Origin: Rhodoferax sp.
GTDB taxonomy: Bacteria > Pseudomonadota > Gammaproteobacteria > Burkholderiales > Burkholderiaceae_C
Reading direction: 5' to 3'
Assembly: GCF_018780565.1 (NCBI RefSeq)
Contig: NZ_JADMJN010000002.1
Location: 434,001-498,000, forward strand
DNA: 64,000 nucleotides
Shown here: piece after piece, positions 16,612-25,791 of the stretch
How the letters are laid out: the number at the start of each line of letters is the position of its first letter
Numbering within the stretch: position 1 is the first letter of the stretch
Position numbers and translations under genes: made by a program
The notes under the pieces: generated by a model
The model's input: the letters and a program-made list of their open reading frames with translations, nothing else
What the model was told of the DNA's origin: nothing
Database searches by the model: none

Positions 16612-17799
16612 ATGATGAAGAGCATTCTCAACAAATTGGCGGCCTCGCTGCTGGCAGCAAGCGCTTGGGCTGGCAGCGTCGCTTTTACAGCGGCGCACGC
16701 AGTCAGTGATCTACCCGGTGGACCAGCCGTCAACCAGCTGAATCTGCACCCACCGGTCACCAAGATCGCCGAAGAGCAGGCCTGGCTTCACTGGATGATG
16801 CTGATTCTTTGCTCGGTGATCTTCGTGGCGGTTTTCGCCGTGATGTTCTATTCCATCTGGAAACACCGCAAGTCGGCTGGCCACAAGGCAGCTAACTTCC
16901 ATGAGTCGGTGCTGGTGGAAATCATCTGGACCATCGTCCCCTTCATCATCGTGATTCTGATGGCGTTGCCAGCGACCAAGGTTGTTGTTGCAATGAAGGA
17001 CACCACCAATGCGGACCTCACCATCAAGGCGACCGGCATGCAGTGGAAGTGGGGTTACGACTACATCAAGGGCGAAGGCGAAGGCATTGGCTTCATTGCT
17101 TCCCTGGATAGCACCCAACGGGCCATGTCCGACAACGGCGGTCCCAAAAAGGGAGAGGACGTCAAGGACTACCTGCTCAAGGTGGATAACGCTTTGGTAG
17201 TTCCCGTGAACAAGAAAGTCCGCATCATCACAACCGCTACGGACGTGATTCATGCCTGGATGGTGCCTTCCTTTGGCGTCAAACAGGATGCGATTCCCGG
17301 TTTTGTGCGTGACACCTGGTTCCGCGCTGAAAAAATCGGCGATTACTATGGTCAATGTGCCGAGTTGTGCGGCAAAGAGCATGCTTACATGCCGATCCAC
17401 GTGAAGGTGGTTTCCGCTGAGGACTACTCTCAGTGGGTTGCTGGTGAAAAGAAGAAGCTGGCTGCCAAGGCGGATGATCCAACCAAGGTCTGGACGGCAG
17501 AGGACATCATCAAGCGTGGTGAGAAAGTCTACGCTGCCAACTGCGCCGCTTGCCACCAGGCCAGCGGCAAGGGCGCTGGCCCGATCAAGCCGCTGGACGG
17601 TGCCGCTGTTGTTCTGGATGCTGACAAAGGCAAACAGATCGCGGTGCTGCTGAACGGTCAGAACAATGGTGCCATGCCCGCCTGGAAGCAGCTCAGCGAC
17701 ACTGAAATCGCCGCTGTGATCACGTATACCAAGAACAGCTGGTCCAACAAGACCGGTCAATTGGTTCAGCCGGCTGACATTACTGCAGCGCGCAAATAA
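16612..17799 (+). CDS. coxB: cytochrome c oxidase subunit II with fused cytochrome c domain
   Basis: A 395-residue protein with a signal peptide and two membrane helices. The CuA domain has the ligand set Cys249, Cys253, His257 and Met260 in CAELCGKEHAYM. A C-terminal class-I cytochrome c has the heme motif CAACH at 311-315 and a later AMPAW methionine. The fusion is of the caa3 type, letting the oxidase take electrons directly through its own heme c. The gene starts the cox cluster. ATG 16612 is chosen, although GTG 16606 and ATG 16615 are possible. The 245 bases upstream hold no gene and should contain the cox promoter, which I cannot place. Confidence 0.92.
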   Translation: MMKSILNKLAASLLAASAWAGSVAFTAAHAVSDLPGGPAVNQLNLHPPVTKIAEEQAWLHWMMLILCSVIFVAVFAVMFYSIWKHRKSAGHKAANFHESVLVEIIWTIVPFIIVILMALPATKVVVAMKDTTNADLTIKATGMQWKWGYDYIKGEGEGIGFIASLDSTQRAMSDNGGPKKGEDVKDYLLKVDNALVVPVNKKVRIITTATDVIHAWMVPSFGVKQDAIPGFVRDTWFRAEKIGDYYGQCAELCGKEHAYMPIHVKVVSAEDYSQWVAGEKKKLAAKADDPTKVWTAEDIIKRGEKVYAANCAACHQASGKGAGPIKPLDGAAVVLDADKGKQIAVLLNGQNNGAMPAWKQLSDTEIAAVITYTKNSWSNKTGQLVQPADITAARK

Positions 17800-17840
17800 G
17801 CGTCGCTACCCCGAATACAAGTATTGAGAAGGAAATCCGG

Positions 17841-19478
17841 ATGAGTGCCGTTCTAGACCATCACGATCATGCCCACGACGATCACCACGATCATCATGCG
17901 CCCACAGGTTGGCGCCGTTGGGTGTTTGCAACCAATCACAAGGACATTGGTACCTTGTATTTGTTGTTTGCCTTCACGATGTTGATGCTGGGCGGTGTGC
18001 TGGCCCTGATTATTCGTGCCGAGCTGTTTCAGCCGGGCCTGCAGATCGTCAATCCTGAGCTGTTCAACCAGCTCACGACCATGCATGGCGTGATCATGGT
18101 GTTCGGCGCCATCATGCCGGCCTTCGTCGGTTTTGCGAACTGGATGATCCCCTTGCAAATCGGCGCTGCCGACATGGCCTTTGCCCGCATGAACAACTTC
18201 AGCTTCTGGCTGCTGATTCCTGCCGGTTTGATGGTGGCGGGTTCTTTCTTCATGCCAGGCGGTGCCCCCGCAGCTGGCTGGACCTTTTATGCACCATTGA
18301 CCCTGCAGATGGGTCCCAGCATGGACGCCGGTATTTTTGCGCTGCACATCATGGGTGCAAGTTCCATCATGGGCTCGATCAACATCATCGTGACGATTCT
18401 GAACATGCGCGCACCTGGCATGACGCTGATGAAAATGCCCATGTTCTGCTGGACTTGGCTCATTACCGCTTACCTGCTGATCGCCGTGATGCCCGTCTTG
18501 GCTGGCGCTATCACCATGACGCTGACAGATCGTCATTTTGGTACCAGCTTCTTCAATCCGGCCGGTGGCGGTGACCCGGTCATGTTTCAGCACATTTTCT
18601 GGTTCTTCGGTCACCCTGAGGTGTACATCATGATTTTGCCGGCCTTCGGCATCATCAGCCAGGTAGTTCCCGCCTTTGCCCGCAAGAAGCTGTTCGGCTA
18701 CGCCTCCATGGTGTATGCGACATCTTCGATTGCGATTTTGAGCTTCATCGTTTGGGCGCACCACATGTTCACCACCGGTATGCCGGTGACAGGGCAGCTG
18801 TTCTTCATGTATGCAACGATGCTGATCGCCGTGCCCACGGCTGTGAAGATCTTCAACTGGATCGCCACCATGTGGCAGGGGTCCATGACCTTCGAAACCC
18901 CCATGCTGTTTGCTGTGGGTTTCATCTTCGTGTTCACCATCGGTGGATTTACCGGCCTGATTCCTGCCATGGCTCCCATTGACATCCAGTTGCAGGATAC
19001 CTACTACATCGTGGCGCACTTCCACTATGTGCTGGTGGCGGGTTCGCTGTTTGCCATGTTCTCGGGCTACTACTACTGGGCACCCAAGTGGACCGGTGTG
19101 ATGTTCAGCGAGACACGGGGCCAGATTCACTTCTGGTGGTCGATGATTGCGTTCAATGTCACCTTCTTCCCCATGCATTTCCTGGGATTGGCCGGCATGC
19201 CACGTCGCTACGCTGACTATCCGATGCAGTTCGCCGACTTCAACCTGGTGGCCTCTGTTGGTGCCTTCTTCTTCGGTTTTGCTCAGGTCTACTTCTTCCT
19301 GTTCATTGTGTTGCCTGCCATGCGCGGCAAGGGTGAGAAGGCTCCTCAGCGTCCTTGGAACGATGCCGATGGCGCCGGTGCTGAAGGCCTGGAGTGGGAA
19401 GTTGCGTCCCCCGCGCCGTTCCATACCTTTGAAACACCGCCCAAGCTGGATGCGACCGCGACCAAGGTCATTGGCTGA
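17841..19478 (+). CDS. ctaD: cytochrome c oxidase subunit I
   Basis: A 545-residue heme-copper oxidase core subunit with 12 membrane helices. The heme a/a3 and CuB histidines are in their family contexts: TTMHGVIMVFGA, HIFWFFGHPEVYIMILP, WAHHMFTTG and DTYYIVAHFHYVLVAGS. The N-terminus is His-rich (DHHDHAHDDHHDHHA), a metal-binding-like extension common in this group. It reduces oxygen to water and pumps protons in the inner membrane. It follows coxB by 41 bases with an AAGGA ribosome site. A very long open frame on the opposite strand is a codon-bias shadow. Confidence 0.96.
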   Translation: MSAVLDHHDHAHDDHHDHHAPTGWRRWVFATNHKDIGTLYLLFAFTMLMLGGVLALIIRAELFQPGLQIVNPELFNQLTTMHGVIMVFGAIMPAFVGFANWMIPLQIGAADMAFARMNNFSFWLLIPAGLMVAGSFFMPGGAPAAGWTFYAPLTLQMGPSMDAGIFALHIMGASSIMGSINIIVTILNMRAPGMTLMKMPMFCWTWLITAYLLIAVMPVLAGAITMTLTDRHFGTSFFNPAGGGDPVMFQHIFWFFGHPEVYIMILPAFGIISQVVPAFARKKLFGYASMVYATSSIAILSFIVWAHHMFTTGMPVTGQLFFMYATMLIAVPTAVKIFNWIATMWQGSMTFETPMLFAVGFIFVFTIGGFTGLIPAMAPIDIQLQDTYYIVAHFHYVLVAGSLFAMFSGYYYWAPKWTGVMFSETRGQIHFWWSMIAFNVTFFPMHFLGLAGMPRRYADYPMQFADFNLVASVGAFFFGFAQVYFFLFIVLPAMRGKGEKAPQRPWNDADGAGAEGLEWEVASPAPFHTFETPPKLDATATKVIG

Positions 19479-19487
19479 TTGTTGAAC

Positions 19488-19598
19488 ATGACACCTGAAC
19501 AAAAGAAATCCAACCTGAAAACCGGACTGATCCTGGCATCGGTGGTTTTGGTATTTTTTGTTGGATTTATGGTCAAAATGGCAGTGCTGAGCAGGTAG
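19488..19598 (+). CDS. 36-residue single-helix protein in the cox operon
   Basis: A short gene between ctaD and ctaG encoding MTPEQKKSNLKTGLIL... ending MAVLSR. It has a charged N-terminus and one hydrophobic helix (about residues 13-33), so it is a single-pass membrane peptide. It is 9 bases after the ctaD stop and 3 bases before the ctaG start, which leaves no doubt about co-transcription. Similar tiny genes at this position in related bacteria are labelled cytochrome oxidase small assembly proteins. The function is inferred from position only. Confidence 0.75.
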   Translation: MTPEQKKSNLKTGLILASVVLVFFVGFMVKMAVLSR

Positions 19599-19601
19599 AG
19601 C

Positions 19602-20201
19602 ATGGATCTGCGGCGCGAAAATATCCGAATGGTGGGCAAACTGGTCGTTGTAGCGGCGGGGATGTTCGCGTTCGGGTATGCACTGGTGCCGATTTACAAG
19701 GCGATCTGCGAGATGACGGGTATCAATGTGCTGGCATTGGGGGATCGCAATATCCCCGGTGCCACGGCCACCTTGCCTGCCAATACCCAGGTTGACACCA
19801 GTCGGACCATCACTGTGGAGTTTGACGCCAACTCGCGCGGACCCTGGGAATTCAAGCCAGCCCAACGATCGCTTCAGGTTCATCCTGGCGAGCTGGCGAC
19901 GGTGATGTATGAGTTTCAAAACGTACAGAACCGGCGGATGTCTGCACAGGCGATCCCGAGCTATGCGCCACAGCAGGCGAGTACACACTTCAACAAGCTG
20001 GAGTGTTTTTGCTTTAACCAGTACACGCTGGAGGCCGGCGAGAAAAAGTCCTGGCCGGTGGTTTTTGTGATCGATCCCAAGTTGTCCAAGGATGTGAAGA
20101 CGATCACGCTGTCGTACACATTCTTTGAAGTGGGTGGCAAGACGCCGCCCGCACCTGTGGCCAATGTCCAGGGGCGTGGTGTGACGGGAGCAGGTGCTTG
20201 A
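19602..20201 (+). CDS. ctaG: cytochrome c oxidase assembly protein CtaG/Cox11
   Basis: A 199-residue protein with one N-terminal membrane helix and a periplasmic immunoglobulin-like domain. It inserts CuB into subunit I. The copper-binding motif CFCFNQ and the preceding PSYAPQQASTHFNKLECF context are intact, as is the N-terminal FGYALVPIYKAICEMTG. It starts 3 bases after the 36-residue gene. Its stop overlaps the TTG start of the next gene (TTGA), suggesting coupled translation. Confidence 0.93.
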   Translation: MDLRRENIRMVGKLVVVAAGMFAFGYALVPIYKAICEMTGINVLALGDRNIPGATATLPANTQVDTSRTITVEFDANSRGPWEFKPAQRSLQVHPGELATVMYEFQNVQNRRMSAQAIPSYAPQQASTHFNKLECFCFNQYTLEAGEKKSWPVVFVIDPKLSKDVKTITLSYTFFEVGGKTPPAPVANVQGRGVTGAGA

Positions 20202-20419
20202 ATAAAGATGACGCCAAGGGTCCTGAGCACGTGGGATCTTCGTTCCTGCGTAGCATCCAGATGGTGGGCTGGTCGTTTTTTGGAATCAGAAAAGGCAGTG
20301 AATCCCAGGCTGACATGGCCCGGGTCAACCCATTTCATATCATTGCAGTGGGCATTGCCGGAGCCGTTATTTTTGTAGTTGGTTTGATAGTGCTGGTGAA
20401 CTGGGTTGTGGCCAAATAA
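20198..20419 (+). CDS. DUF2970 family small membrane protein
   Basis: A 73-residue protein beginning at a TTG that overlaps the ctaG stop by four bases. The first 40 residues are polar (including SIQMVGWSFFGIRKG). They are followed by a single hydrophobic helix (IIAVGIAGAVIFVVGLIVLVNW). This matches DUF2970, a small protein regularly found between ctaG and coxC in betaproteobacteria. It is probably a stability or assembly factor of the oxidase, an inference from position. Confidence 0.82.
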   Translation: MNKDDAKGPEHVGSSFLRSIQMVGWSFFGIRKGSESQADMARVNPFHIIAVGIAGAVIFVVGLIVLVNWVVAK

Positions 20420-20474
20420 GGCCCCTTTGTGCACCTGAAATAGATTGATGAGAACTGGAAGGAATGAAGCTGAA

Positions 20475-21356
20475 ATGAGTTCAACAACACACGGTACAAC
20501 CCCGCACTACTTTGTGCCCAATCCGTCGCGGCATCCTGTATTGGCCTCATTTGGTCTGCTGTGCGTCTTTTTTGGCGCCGGGCAATGGATCAATGGTTCG
20601 GACTGGGGCAAGTATCTGCTTGCCTTTGGCATGTTGTGGTTTTTGGTCGTGCTGTTCCAGTGGTTCAGCGAGTCGGTCGGCGAGAGCGAGAGTGGTCAGT
20701 ACGGTCACAAGATCGACATTTCTTACCGTTGGAGCATGAGCTGGTTCATTTTTTCGGAAGTGATGTTCTTCGGCGCATTTTTCACAGCCCTGTGGTGGGC
20801 GCGAGCCCATTCGGTGCCTGCTCTCGGTAGCCTGGACAACGCCTTGCTCTGGCCTGATTTCAAGGCGGTATGGCCCAGTGTCGCGGCCGGTGTGACCGGA
20901 TCACCTGCCGGCATCGTGGAACCCTTCACGACCATGGGCCCCTTCTGGTTGCCCACCATCAATACGGCTTTGCTGTTGACATCCGGCGTCACACTGACCA
21001 TTGCGCACCATGCACTGATCGGCGGCAATCGGGGCAAGACGATTGCGTTCATGTGGCTGACCGTGCTGTTGGGCGTGACCTTTCTGGGCGTGCAGGGATA
21101 CGAGTATTACCATGCTTACACCGCTTACAACCTGAAGCTGACTTCAGGCATTTTTGGTTCGACCTTTTTCATGCTGACCGGCTTCCACGGTTTCCACGTG
21201 TTCGTGGGTATGTTGATGCTGCTGTTTATTACTCTGCGCCTGCAAAAGGGTCATTTCACCGCTGAGCGCCATTTCGGCTTTGAAGGTGCTGCCTGGTATT
21301 GGCACTTTGTGGACGTGGTGTGGCTCGGTTTGTACATCCTGGTTTACTGGATGTAA
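20475..21356 (+). CDS. coxC: cytochrome c oxidase subunit III
   Basis: A 293-residue membrane protein with seven helices. It has the subunit III hallmarks WSMSWFIFSEVMFFGAFF (with the conserved membrane Glu), a GVTLTIAHHALIGG helix and the C-terminal FHGFHVFVGMLML and AAWYWHFVDVVWLGLYILVYW. It stabilises the binuclear centre and the proton path of the oxidase. ATG 20475 is chosen after GAAGCTGAA, because an upstream ATG in the frame has no ribosome site. It is the last structural gene, followed by a terminator. Confidence 0.95.
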   Translation: MSSTTHGTTPHYFVPNPSRHPVLASFGLLCVFFGAGQWINGSDWGKYLLAFGMLWFLVVLFQWFSESVGESESGQYGHKIDISYRWSMSWFIFSEVMFFGAFFTALWWARAHSVPALGSLDNALLWPDFKAVWPSVAAGVTGSPAGIVEPFTTMGPFWLPTINTALLLTSGVTLTIAHHALIGGNRGKTIAFMWLTVLLGVTFLGVQGYEYYHAYTAYNLKLTSGIFGSTFFMLTGFHGFHVFVGMLMLLFITLRLQKGHFTAERHFGFEGAAWYWHFVDVVWLGLYILVYWM

Positions 21357-21377
21357 GCGGTCAAACTACCCCCCCCC

Positions 21378-21409
21378 AAAAAAAAAGGCACCGCAAGCGG
21401 TGCCTTTTT
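21378..21409. terminator. bidirectional terminator after coxC
   Basis: GGCACCGC/GCGGTGCC stem (21387-21404) with an AA loop, followed by T5 and preceded by A9. The A9 is itself preceded by C9 (21369-21377). It lies between the convergent coxC and DUF2909 genes. Confidence 0.88.
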
Positions 21410-21432
21410 GATTGCTGGGGTTGATCTGATGC

Positions 21433-21654
21433 TCACTGTCCTGGCGCGATTCCGGTTGGTTGGATGTAACCCAGTTTCCAGGCCAGCAGGACACAGGCAA
21501 AAAGAAGAATCGAGATGCCAACCCGCATCGCCAATGCCCATGCCATTTTGTTGCTTCCTGAATTCCCGTCAGGATTGCGCCGCAGCATGAAAAACAAAGC
21601 GGTGCCCAAACTGCCAATGATGGCGATAAATGCAAGAATGACCAAATACTTCAT
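21433..21654 (-). CDS. DUF2909 twin transmembrane protein
   Basis: A 73-residue protein with two hydrophobic helices, about residues 3-24 and 40-64, joined by a polar loop RRNPDGNSGSNK. The MAWALAMRVGISILLF segment is typical of DUF2909/twin-TM proteins located beside SURF1 in betaproteobacterial cox clusters. It runs against the cluster direction and is divergent from SURF1, with 15 bases between starts. The function is unknown. Confidence 0.8.
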   Translation of the reverse strand: MKYLVILAFIAIIGSLGTALFFMLRRNPDGNSGSNKMAWALAMRVGISILLFACVLLAWKLGYIQPTGIAPGQ

Positions 21655-21669
21655 GGAACGGATTATCTC

Positions 21670-22392
21670 GTGACTTCACGCTGGAAGTTCTGGTTGATCA
21701 CGGTGGCGGCTTTGTTGTCCATCGCTGTGACGTCTGCCTTGGGGTGCTGGCAATTGTCGCGTGCGGCCCAGAAGGAGGCTGTGCAGGCGGACATCGACGC
21801 CAAGGCGGCCATGCCCCGGCTTGATGGCCCGGCGCTTGGCGCACGATCTGATCCGACCTCTGAGCTCCACCGTGGCGTCAGCTTGCGCGGTCACTGGATG
21901 CCGCAGTGGACTATTTTTCTGGACAATCGTCTGATGAACGGCAAGGTGGGTCTGTATGTGATGACCCCCCTGCAGCTAGAGGGGGGGAGCGGTGTGATCC
22001 TGGTCCAGCGCGGCTGGGTGGCCCGGAATTTTGTTGATCGCGCCAGTGTGCCAACCATTGAAACATCGACCGCCCTGGTCGACATTCAGGGGCGCATTGC
22101 CCCGCCGCCATCCAAGTTATACGAGCTTGGTGGCCCGGAACGTGGGCTGATCCGGCAAAATCTCGACCTGGCGCATTTTCGCGCAGAAACCGGTTTGTCC
22201 TTGCCTCCTGTGGTGGTGAAGCAAATCGGCATGCCCAGTGAGGGTTTGCTGCGTGAGTGGCCGCTTGCCAACCTGGGTGTCGACAAGAATTATGGTTATG
22301 CTTTCCAATGGTTCGGACTCAGTGGTCTGATCGCAATCCTTTATGTCTGGTTTCAAATTGTTAGACGATTCATCTACCCGCGGCGTGCCTGA
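21670..22392 (+). CDS. SURF1 family oxidase biogenesis protein
   Basis: A 240-residue protein with an N-terminal and a C-terminal membrane helix bracketing a periplasmic domain. The family pattern is present: LGCWQLSRAAQKE at the start, RGVSLRGHWMPQWTIFLDNRLMNGKVG in the middle, VILVQRGWVARN, and the final NYGYAFQWFGLSGLIAILYVWF. SURF1 helps deliver heme a to subunit I. It starts with GTG. The 3' end overlaps the next frame by several bases, depending on the start chosen there. Confidence 0.9.
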   Translation: MTSRWKFWLITVAALLSIAVTSALGCWQLSRAAQKEAVQADIDAKAAMPRLDGPALGARSDPTSELHRGVSLRGHWMPQWTIFLDNRLMNGKVGLYVMTPLQLEGGSGVILVQRGWVARNFVDRASVPTIETSTALVDIQGRIAPPPSKLYELGGPERGLIRQNLDLAHFRAETGLSLPPVVVKQIGMPSEGLLREWPLANLGVDKNYGYAFQWFGLSGLIAILYVWFQIVRRFIYPRRA

Positions 22393-23092
22393 CGCTTCTT
22401 CCGACCAGCCTTTGGGTTTAACCGTTCATTCGATGCCGAACCCGCAAGGTGTTGCGCAGGATCTCGCCCGGCGCACGGGCAGTGGCCGCTGGAAAATGCT
22501 GTTGCTCTTCCTGGTCTGTCTGGCGCCCATCGTGGCGTCCTACTTCACCTATTACGTGGTGCGGCCGGAGGGGAGGCGCAACTTTGGCGAATTGATCAGC
22601 GAGCAGCGCCCTCTGCCTGATCTGGCGGGCGTGAACCTGAGTTCCCAGGCTGGCAACCTGAAGGCGCTTCATGGCCAGTGGCTTTTGTTGAGCGTGGCGG
22701 GCGGCGAGTGCAACGAGAGTTGCAGCCGCAACCTCTACCTGCAGCGTCAGTTGCGCGAGAGTCTGGGCAAGGAGAAGGACCGTGTCGATTGGGTCTGGTT
22801 GATTTCAGACGATACCCCGGTGCCTGACAAATTGCTGCCCGTGCTGAAAGAGGCGACGGTACTGCGCGTTCCCCTGCGTGGCTTGTCCGATTGGCTGGTG
22901 CCTGCCAGTGGCCAGCAACTTGCCGATCATCTGTACCTGGTGGACCCTATGGGCAATTGGATGATGCGATTCCCCCCGAACCTGGATATTTCCAGTGCCG
23001 CCAAGGTCAAACGGGATCTGGAGCGGCTGTTGCGCGCCTCGGCCTCGTGGGACAAGGCCGGGCGGGCCGTGTCGGCAGACGCCGGCAAATAG
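22385..23092 (+). CDS. membrane-anchored SCO/thioredoxin-like protein of the cox cluster
   Basis: About 235 residues. An N-terminal polar stretch is followed by one membrane helix (MLLLFLVCLAPIVASYFTYYV). A thioredoxin-like periplasmic domain then carries a CxxxC pair (Cys109 and Cys113, in GGECNESC) and, near the end, DHLYLVDPMGNWMMRF. This layout parallels SCO1, which has CxxxC then DHS...YLxDPxG. It may therefore deliver copper or reduce CuA thiols during oxidase assembly; this is inference. GTG 22385 is preferred, giving an 8-base overlap with SURF1. ATG 22343 and ATG 22433 are alternatives. Confidence 0.72.
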   Translation: MPDASSDQPLGLTVHSMPNPQGVAQDLARRTGSGRWKMLLLFLVCLAPIVASYFTYYVVRPEGRRNFGELISEQRPLPDLAGVNLSSQAGNLKALHGQWLLLSVAGGECNESCSRNLYLQRQLRESLGKEKDRVDWVWLISDDTPVPDKLLPVLKEATVLRVPLRGLSDWLVPASGQQLADHLYLVDPMGNWMMRFPPNLDISSAAKVKRDLERLLRASASWDKAGRAVSADAGK

Positions 23093-23103
23093 GATCGGCG
23101 ATC

Positions 23104-24276
23104 ATGGCATCTCTCTACGATCTTTCGCCACTGGTGCGCATGATGCTGGTGGGCCTGCTGCTGGCCCTTGGGCCCCTGGGCTGGATCTGGCTGCGCAACC
23201 GCCACGCCACACCGCTGCGTCGCCTGCAGGCCCTCACTCTCTTGACGCTGTTTCTGACTTTCGATCTGGTCCTGTTTGGTGCTTTTACCCGCTTGACGGA
23301 CTCGGGCCTGGGATGCCCCGACTGGCCGGGTTGCTATGGCAATGCCAGTCCGATGGGCGCCAGCGACCACATCGCGGCAGCGCAAACCGCCATGCCGACG
23401 GGTCCGGTGACCCACGGCAAGGCCTGGGTTGAAATGATTCACCGCTATTTGGCGACCAGTGTTGGCGTGCTGATTTTGGTGCTGACGGTGGCGGCCTGGA
23501 TGAGCACCAGGACGCAAGGCCGGGGGAGCAAGCGCAATGCCCCAGGTCCCTGGTTGCCTACCTTGACTTTGGTGTGGGTGTGCGTTCAAGGTGCTTTTGG
23601 CGCCTTGACGGTCACCATGAAGCTGTTTCCCGCCATCGTCACGCTGCATCTGCTGGGTGGCCTGGTCTTGCTGGCGCTGCTCTGCTTGCAAGTCGTACGC
23701 GCCATGCAGTTGGAGAGCGGTGTGGCCCCGACCGCTGTGACGCCGGGTTTGCGATGGCTGCTATGGCTGTCTGCCGCTTTGCTCGGGCTGCAGCTTGCCC
23801 TGGGTGGCTGGGTCAGCACCAACTATGCGGTACTGGCCTGTACTGATTTTCCGACCTGTCAGGGCAGCTGGTGGCCGCTGATGGATTTCTCGCAAGGCTT
23901 TGAGATCTGGCGCGAGTTGGGGCTCACCAAGGCAGGCGAACACATTGGTTTTGCGGCATTGACGGCGATTCACTATGTGCATCGCCTGATGGCATTCCTT
24001 GTTCTGGCCCTGCTGGGCCTGCTGGCCTGGCGACTGAACCGTGTGCCGGCGCTGCGCACCCAGTCGCGCTGGATGGCCGTGCTGATCAGTTTGCAACTCA
24101 TGACCGGCTTGAGTAACGTGGTGCTGGATTGGCCTTTGGTGGCTGCTGTCTTGCATACCGGCGGCGCAGGCGCGCTGGTGATGGTCATCACCTGGGCTCT
24201 GGCCGCAAGCCGCACTCGGACCGCCAATCCGGCTTCACCTGTCCCTGAATCCCCTGAATCGAGACTCCCCGCATGA
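23104..24276 (+). CDS. ctaA: heme A synthase COX15/CtaA
   Basis: A 390-residue protein with eight membrane helices. The conserved heme-binding features are present: [22 protein letters not shown] near residue 60, a [11 protein letters not shown] histidine, [28 protein letters not shown] and the C-terminal [10 protein letters not shown]. It oxidises the C8 methyl of heme O to a formyl group, giving heme A for the oxidase. It starts 11 bases after the SCO-like gene and overlaps ctaB by four bases. Confidence 0.93.
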   Translation: MASLYDLSPLVRMMLVGLLLALGPLGWIWLRNRHATPLRRLQALTLLTLFLTFDLVLFGAFTRLTDSGLGCPDWPGCYGNASPMGASDHIAAAQTAMPTGPVTHGKAWVEMIHRYLATSVGVLILVLTVAAWMSTRTQGRGSKRNAPGPWLPTLTLVWVCVQGAFGALTVTMKLFPAIVTLHLLGGLVLLALLCLQVVRAMQLESGVAPTAVTPGLRWLLWLSAALLGLQLALGGWVSTNYAVLACTDFPTCQGSWWPLMDFSQGFEIWRELGLTKAGEHIGFAALTAIHYVHRLMAFLVLALLGLLAWRLNRVPALRTQSRWMAVLISLQLMTGLSNVVLDWPLVAAVLHTGGAGALVMVITWALAASRTRTANPASPVPESPESRLPA

Positions 24277-25169
24277 GTGCCAACTTGTCCCCTGCTCCGC
24301 TGTCCGTGTTGCGGCAGTTCTATGCCCTGACCAAGCCGCGCGTGGTCCAACTGATTGTGTTCTGTGCGCTCATCGGCATGGTGCTGGCAGTTCCCGGCGT
24401 GCCCACCTGGGCCGAGGTGCGTCTCGGGCTGATAGCGTGTGCGGGCATCTGGCTGGTCGCCGGTGCGGCGGCAGCTTTCAACTGCATTGTCGAAAAAGGC
24501 ATCGATGCCAAAATGAAACGCACTGCCTGGCGTCCTACGGCCCAAGGCGAACTCGGCGACCGCCAGACCCTGCTGTTCTCCGCCGTGCTGTGCGCGACCG
24601 GCTCGGCGCTGCTGTACCTGTGGGTTAACCCGCTGACCATGTGGTTGACCTTTGCCACGTTTGTGGGTTATGCGGTGGTTTACACCGTGATTCTCAAACC
24701 CCTCACGCCACAAAACATCGTGATTGGCGGCGCCTCGGGCGCCATGCCGCCCGTGCTGGGATGGGCGGCCATGGCGGGCAATGTGGGCCCCGAAGCCCTG
24801 ATCCTGTTTTTGATCATTTTCCTGTGGACCCCGCCGCATTTCTGGGCCCTGGCGCTGTACCGTGTGGAAGACTATCGCAAGGCTGGCCTGCCCATGCTGC
24901 CCGTTACGCATGGCAATGAATTCACCCGCTTGATGGTCCTGCTGTACACCTTCATCCTGTTTGCCGTGTGCCTGATGCCCTACATCTACGGCATGAGTTC
25001 CTGGATCTACCTCATTGCCGCGCTGGGCTTGAGTTTCGGGTTTTGCCTGTATGCCTTCCGGCTGTGGCGCAACTACTCGGATGAGCTGGCGCGCAAGACC
25101 TTTCGCTTCTCGCTCATTCACCTCAGCGTGCTGTTTGCCGCCTTGCTGGTGGACCACTACGCACTGTGA
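24273..25169 (+). CDS. ctaB: protoheme IX farnesyltransferase (heme O synthase)
   Basis: A 298-residue UbiA-type prenyltransferase with nine membrane helices. The Asp-rich substrate loops are in place: [19 protein letters not shown] and [31 protein letters not shown] and [19 protein letters not shown] are also intact. It adds a farnesyl group to heme B to make heme O, the substrate of the preceding gene product. It begins ATGA, overlapping the ctaA stop, so the two enzymes of heme A synthesis are translationally coupled. Confidence 0.95.
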   Translation: MSANLSPAPLSVLRQFYALTKPRVVQLIVFCALIGMVLAVPGVPTWAEVRLGLIACAGIWLVAGAAAAFNCIVEKGIDAKMKRTAWRPTAQGELGDRQTLLFSAVLCATGSALLYLWVNPLTMWLTFATFVGYAVVYTVILKPLTPQNIVIGGASGAMPPVLGWAAMAGNVGPEALILFLIIFLWTPPHFWALALYRVEDYRKAGLPMLPVTHGNEFTRLMVLLYTFILFAVCLMPYIYGMSSWIYLIAALGLSFGFCLYAFRLWRNYSDELARKTFRFSLIHLSVLFAALLVDHYAL

Positions 25170-25180
25170 CCAGGACGCTC

Positions 25181-25786
25181 ATGAACAAACGAAATGCTCT
25201 TCAATTTATAGCTGCTGGTGCAATGACGGCGCTGGCTTTGGGCGCTATTTCTGCCTGCTCTGAAAAGAAGCCGGGTTTCGCCAGCATCGACCTCACAGGG
25301 GCCGACTATGCCCGCGACTTTGCCCTGACCGACCACAACGGCCAAGCGCGCAGTATCAAGGACTTCGCGGGCAAGGTGGTCGTGCTGTTCTTTGGCTACA
25401 CCCAATGCCCTGATGTGTGCCCCACCTCCATGAGCGAACTGGCCGAGGTCAAGAAGCTGCTGGGCAAGGAGGGTGAGCGTCTGCAGGGATTGTTCGTCAC
25501 GGTGGACCCCCAGCGCGATACGCCTGAGGTTCTGAAAGCTTACATGGGCAACTTTGACCCCACGTTTCTGGCCCTGTACGGTACGCCCGATAAGCTGGAA
25601 GCACTGGCCAAGGAATACAAGGTGTACTTCAAAAAGGTGGAGGGCAAAACCCCCACCAGTTACACCATGGACCACTCGGCCGGCAGCTATGTGTATGACA
25701 CCCAGGGCAAGCTGCGCCTGTACACCCGCTATGGCACCGGCCCGCAGGCGCTGGCTGCGGACATCAAGCTTTTGCTGAACCCCTGA
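25181..25786 (+). CDS. SCO1/SenC-family copper chaperone lipoprotein
   Basis: A 201-residue protein. The signal peptide ends in a lipobox ISAC at Cys26, so it is probably a lipoprotein. The thioredoxin fold carries CPDVC (Cys76, Cys80) and the copper-ligand histidine His165 in TMDHSAGSYVYD. It inserts copper into the CuA site of subunit II. ATG 25181 is preferred over GTG 25166, which overlaps the ctaB stop. Copy D of the dispersed element encodes the hydrophobic core of the signal peptide (Ala-Leu-Gln-Phe-Ile-Ala and the following residues). Confidence 0.9.
   Translation: MNKRNALQFIAAGAMTALALGAISACSEKKPGFASIDLTGADYARDFALTDHNGQARSIKDFAGKVVVLFFGYTQCPDVCPTSMSELAEVKKLLGKEGERLQGLFVTVDPQRDTPEVLKAYMGNFDPTFLALYGTPDKLEALAKEYKVYFKKVEGKTPTSYTMDHSAGSYVYDTQGKLRLYTRYGTGPQALAADIKLLLNP
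25196..25252 (+). repeat. dispersed palindromic element, copy D
   Basis: GCTCTTCAATTTATAGCT (25196-25213), 21 bases, GCTTTGGGC (25235-25243), then a T-rich end. It lies in frame 1 of the SCO gene's signal peptide. Confidence 0.72.
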
Positions 25787-25791
25787 TAGGG

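Noticed and set aside
17853..19988. Very long open frame on the minus strand opposite ctaD/ctaG
   Set aside because: It is a shadow of strongly biased codon use. The plus strand encodes cytochrome oxidase with intact motifs, and the antisense product is His/Gln/Arg-rich without any family.
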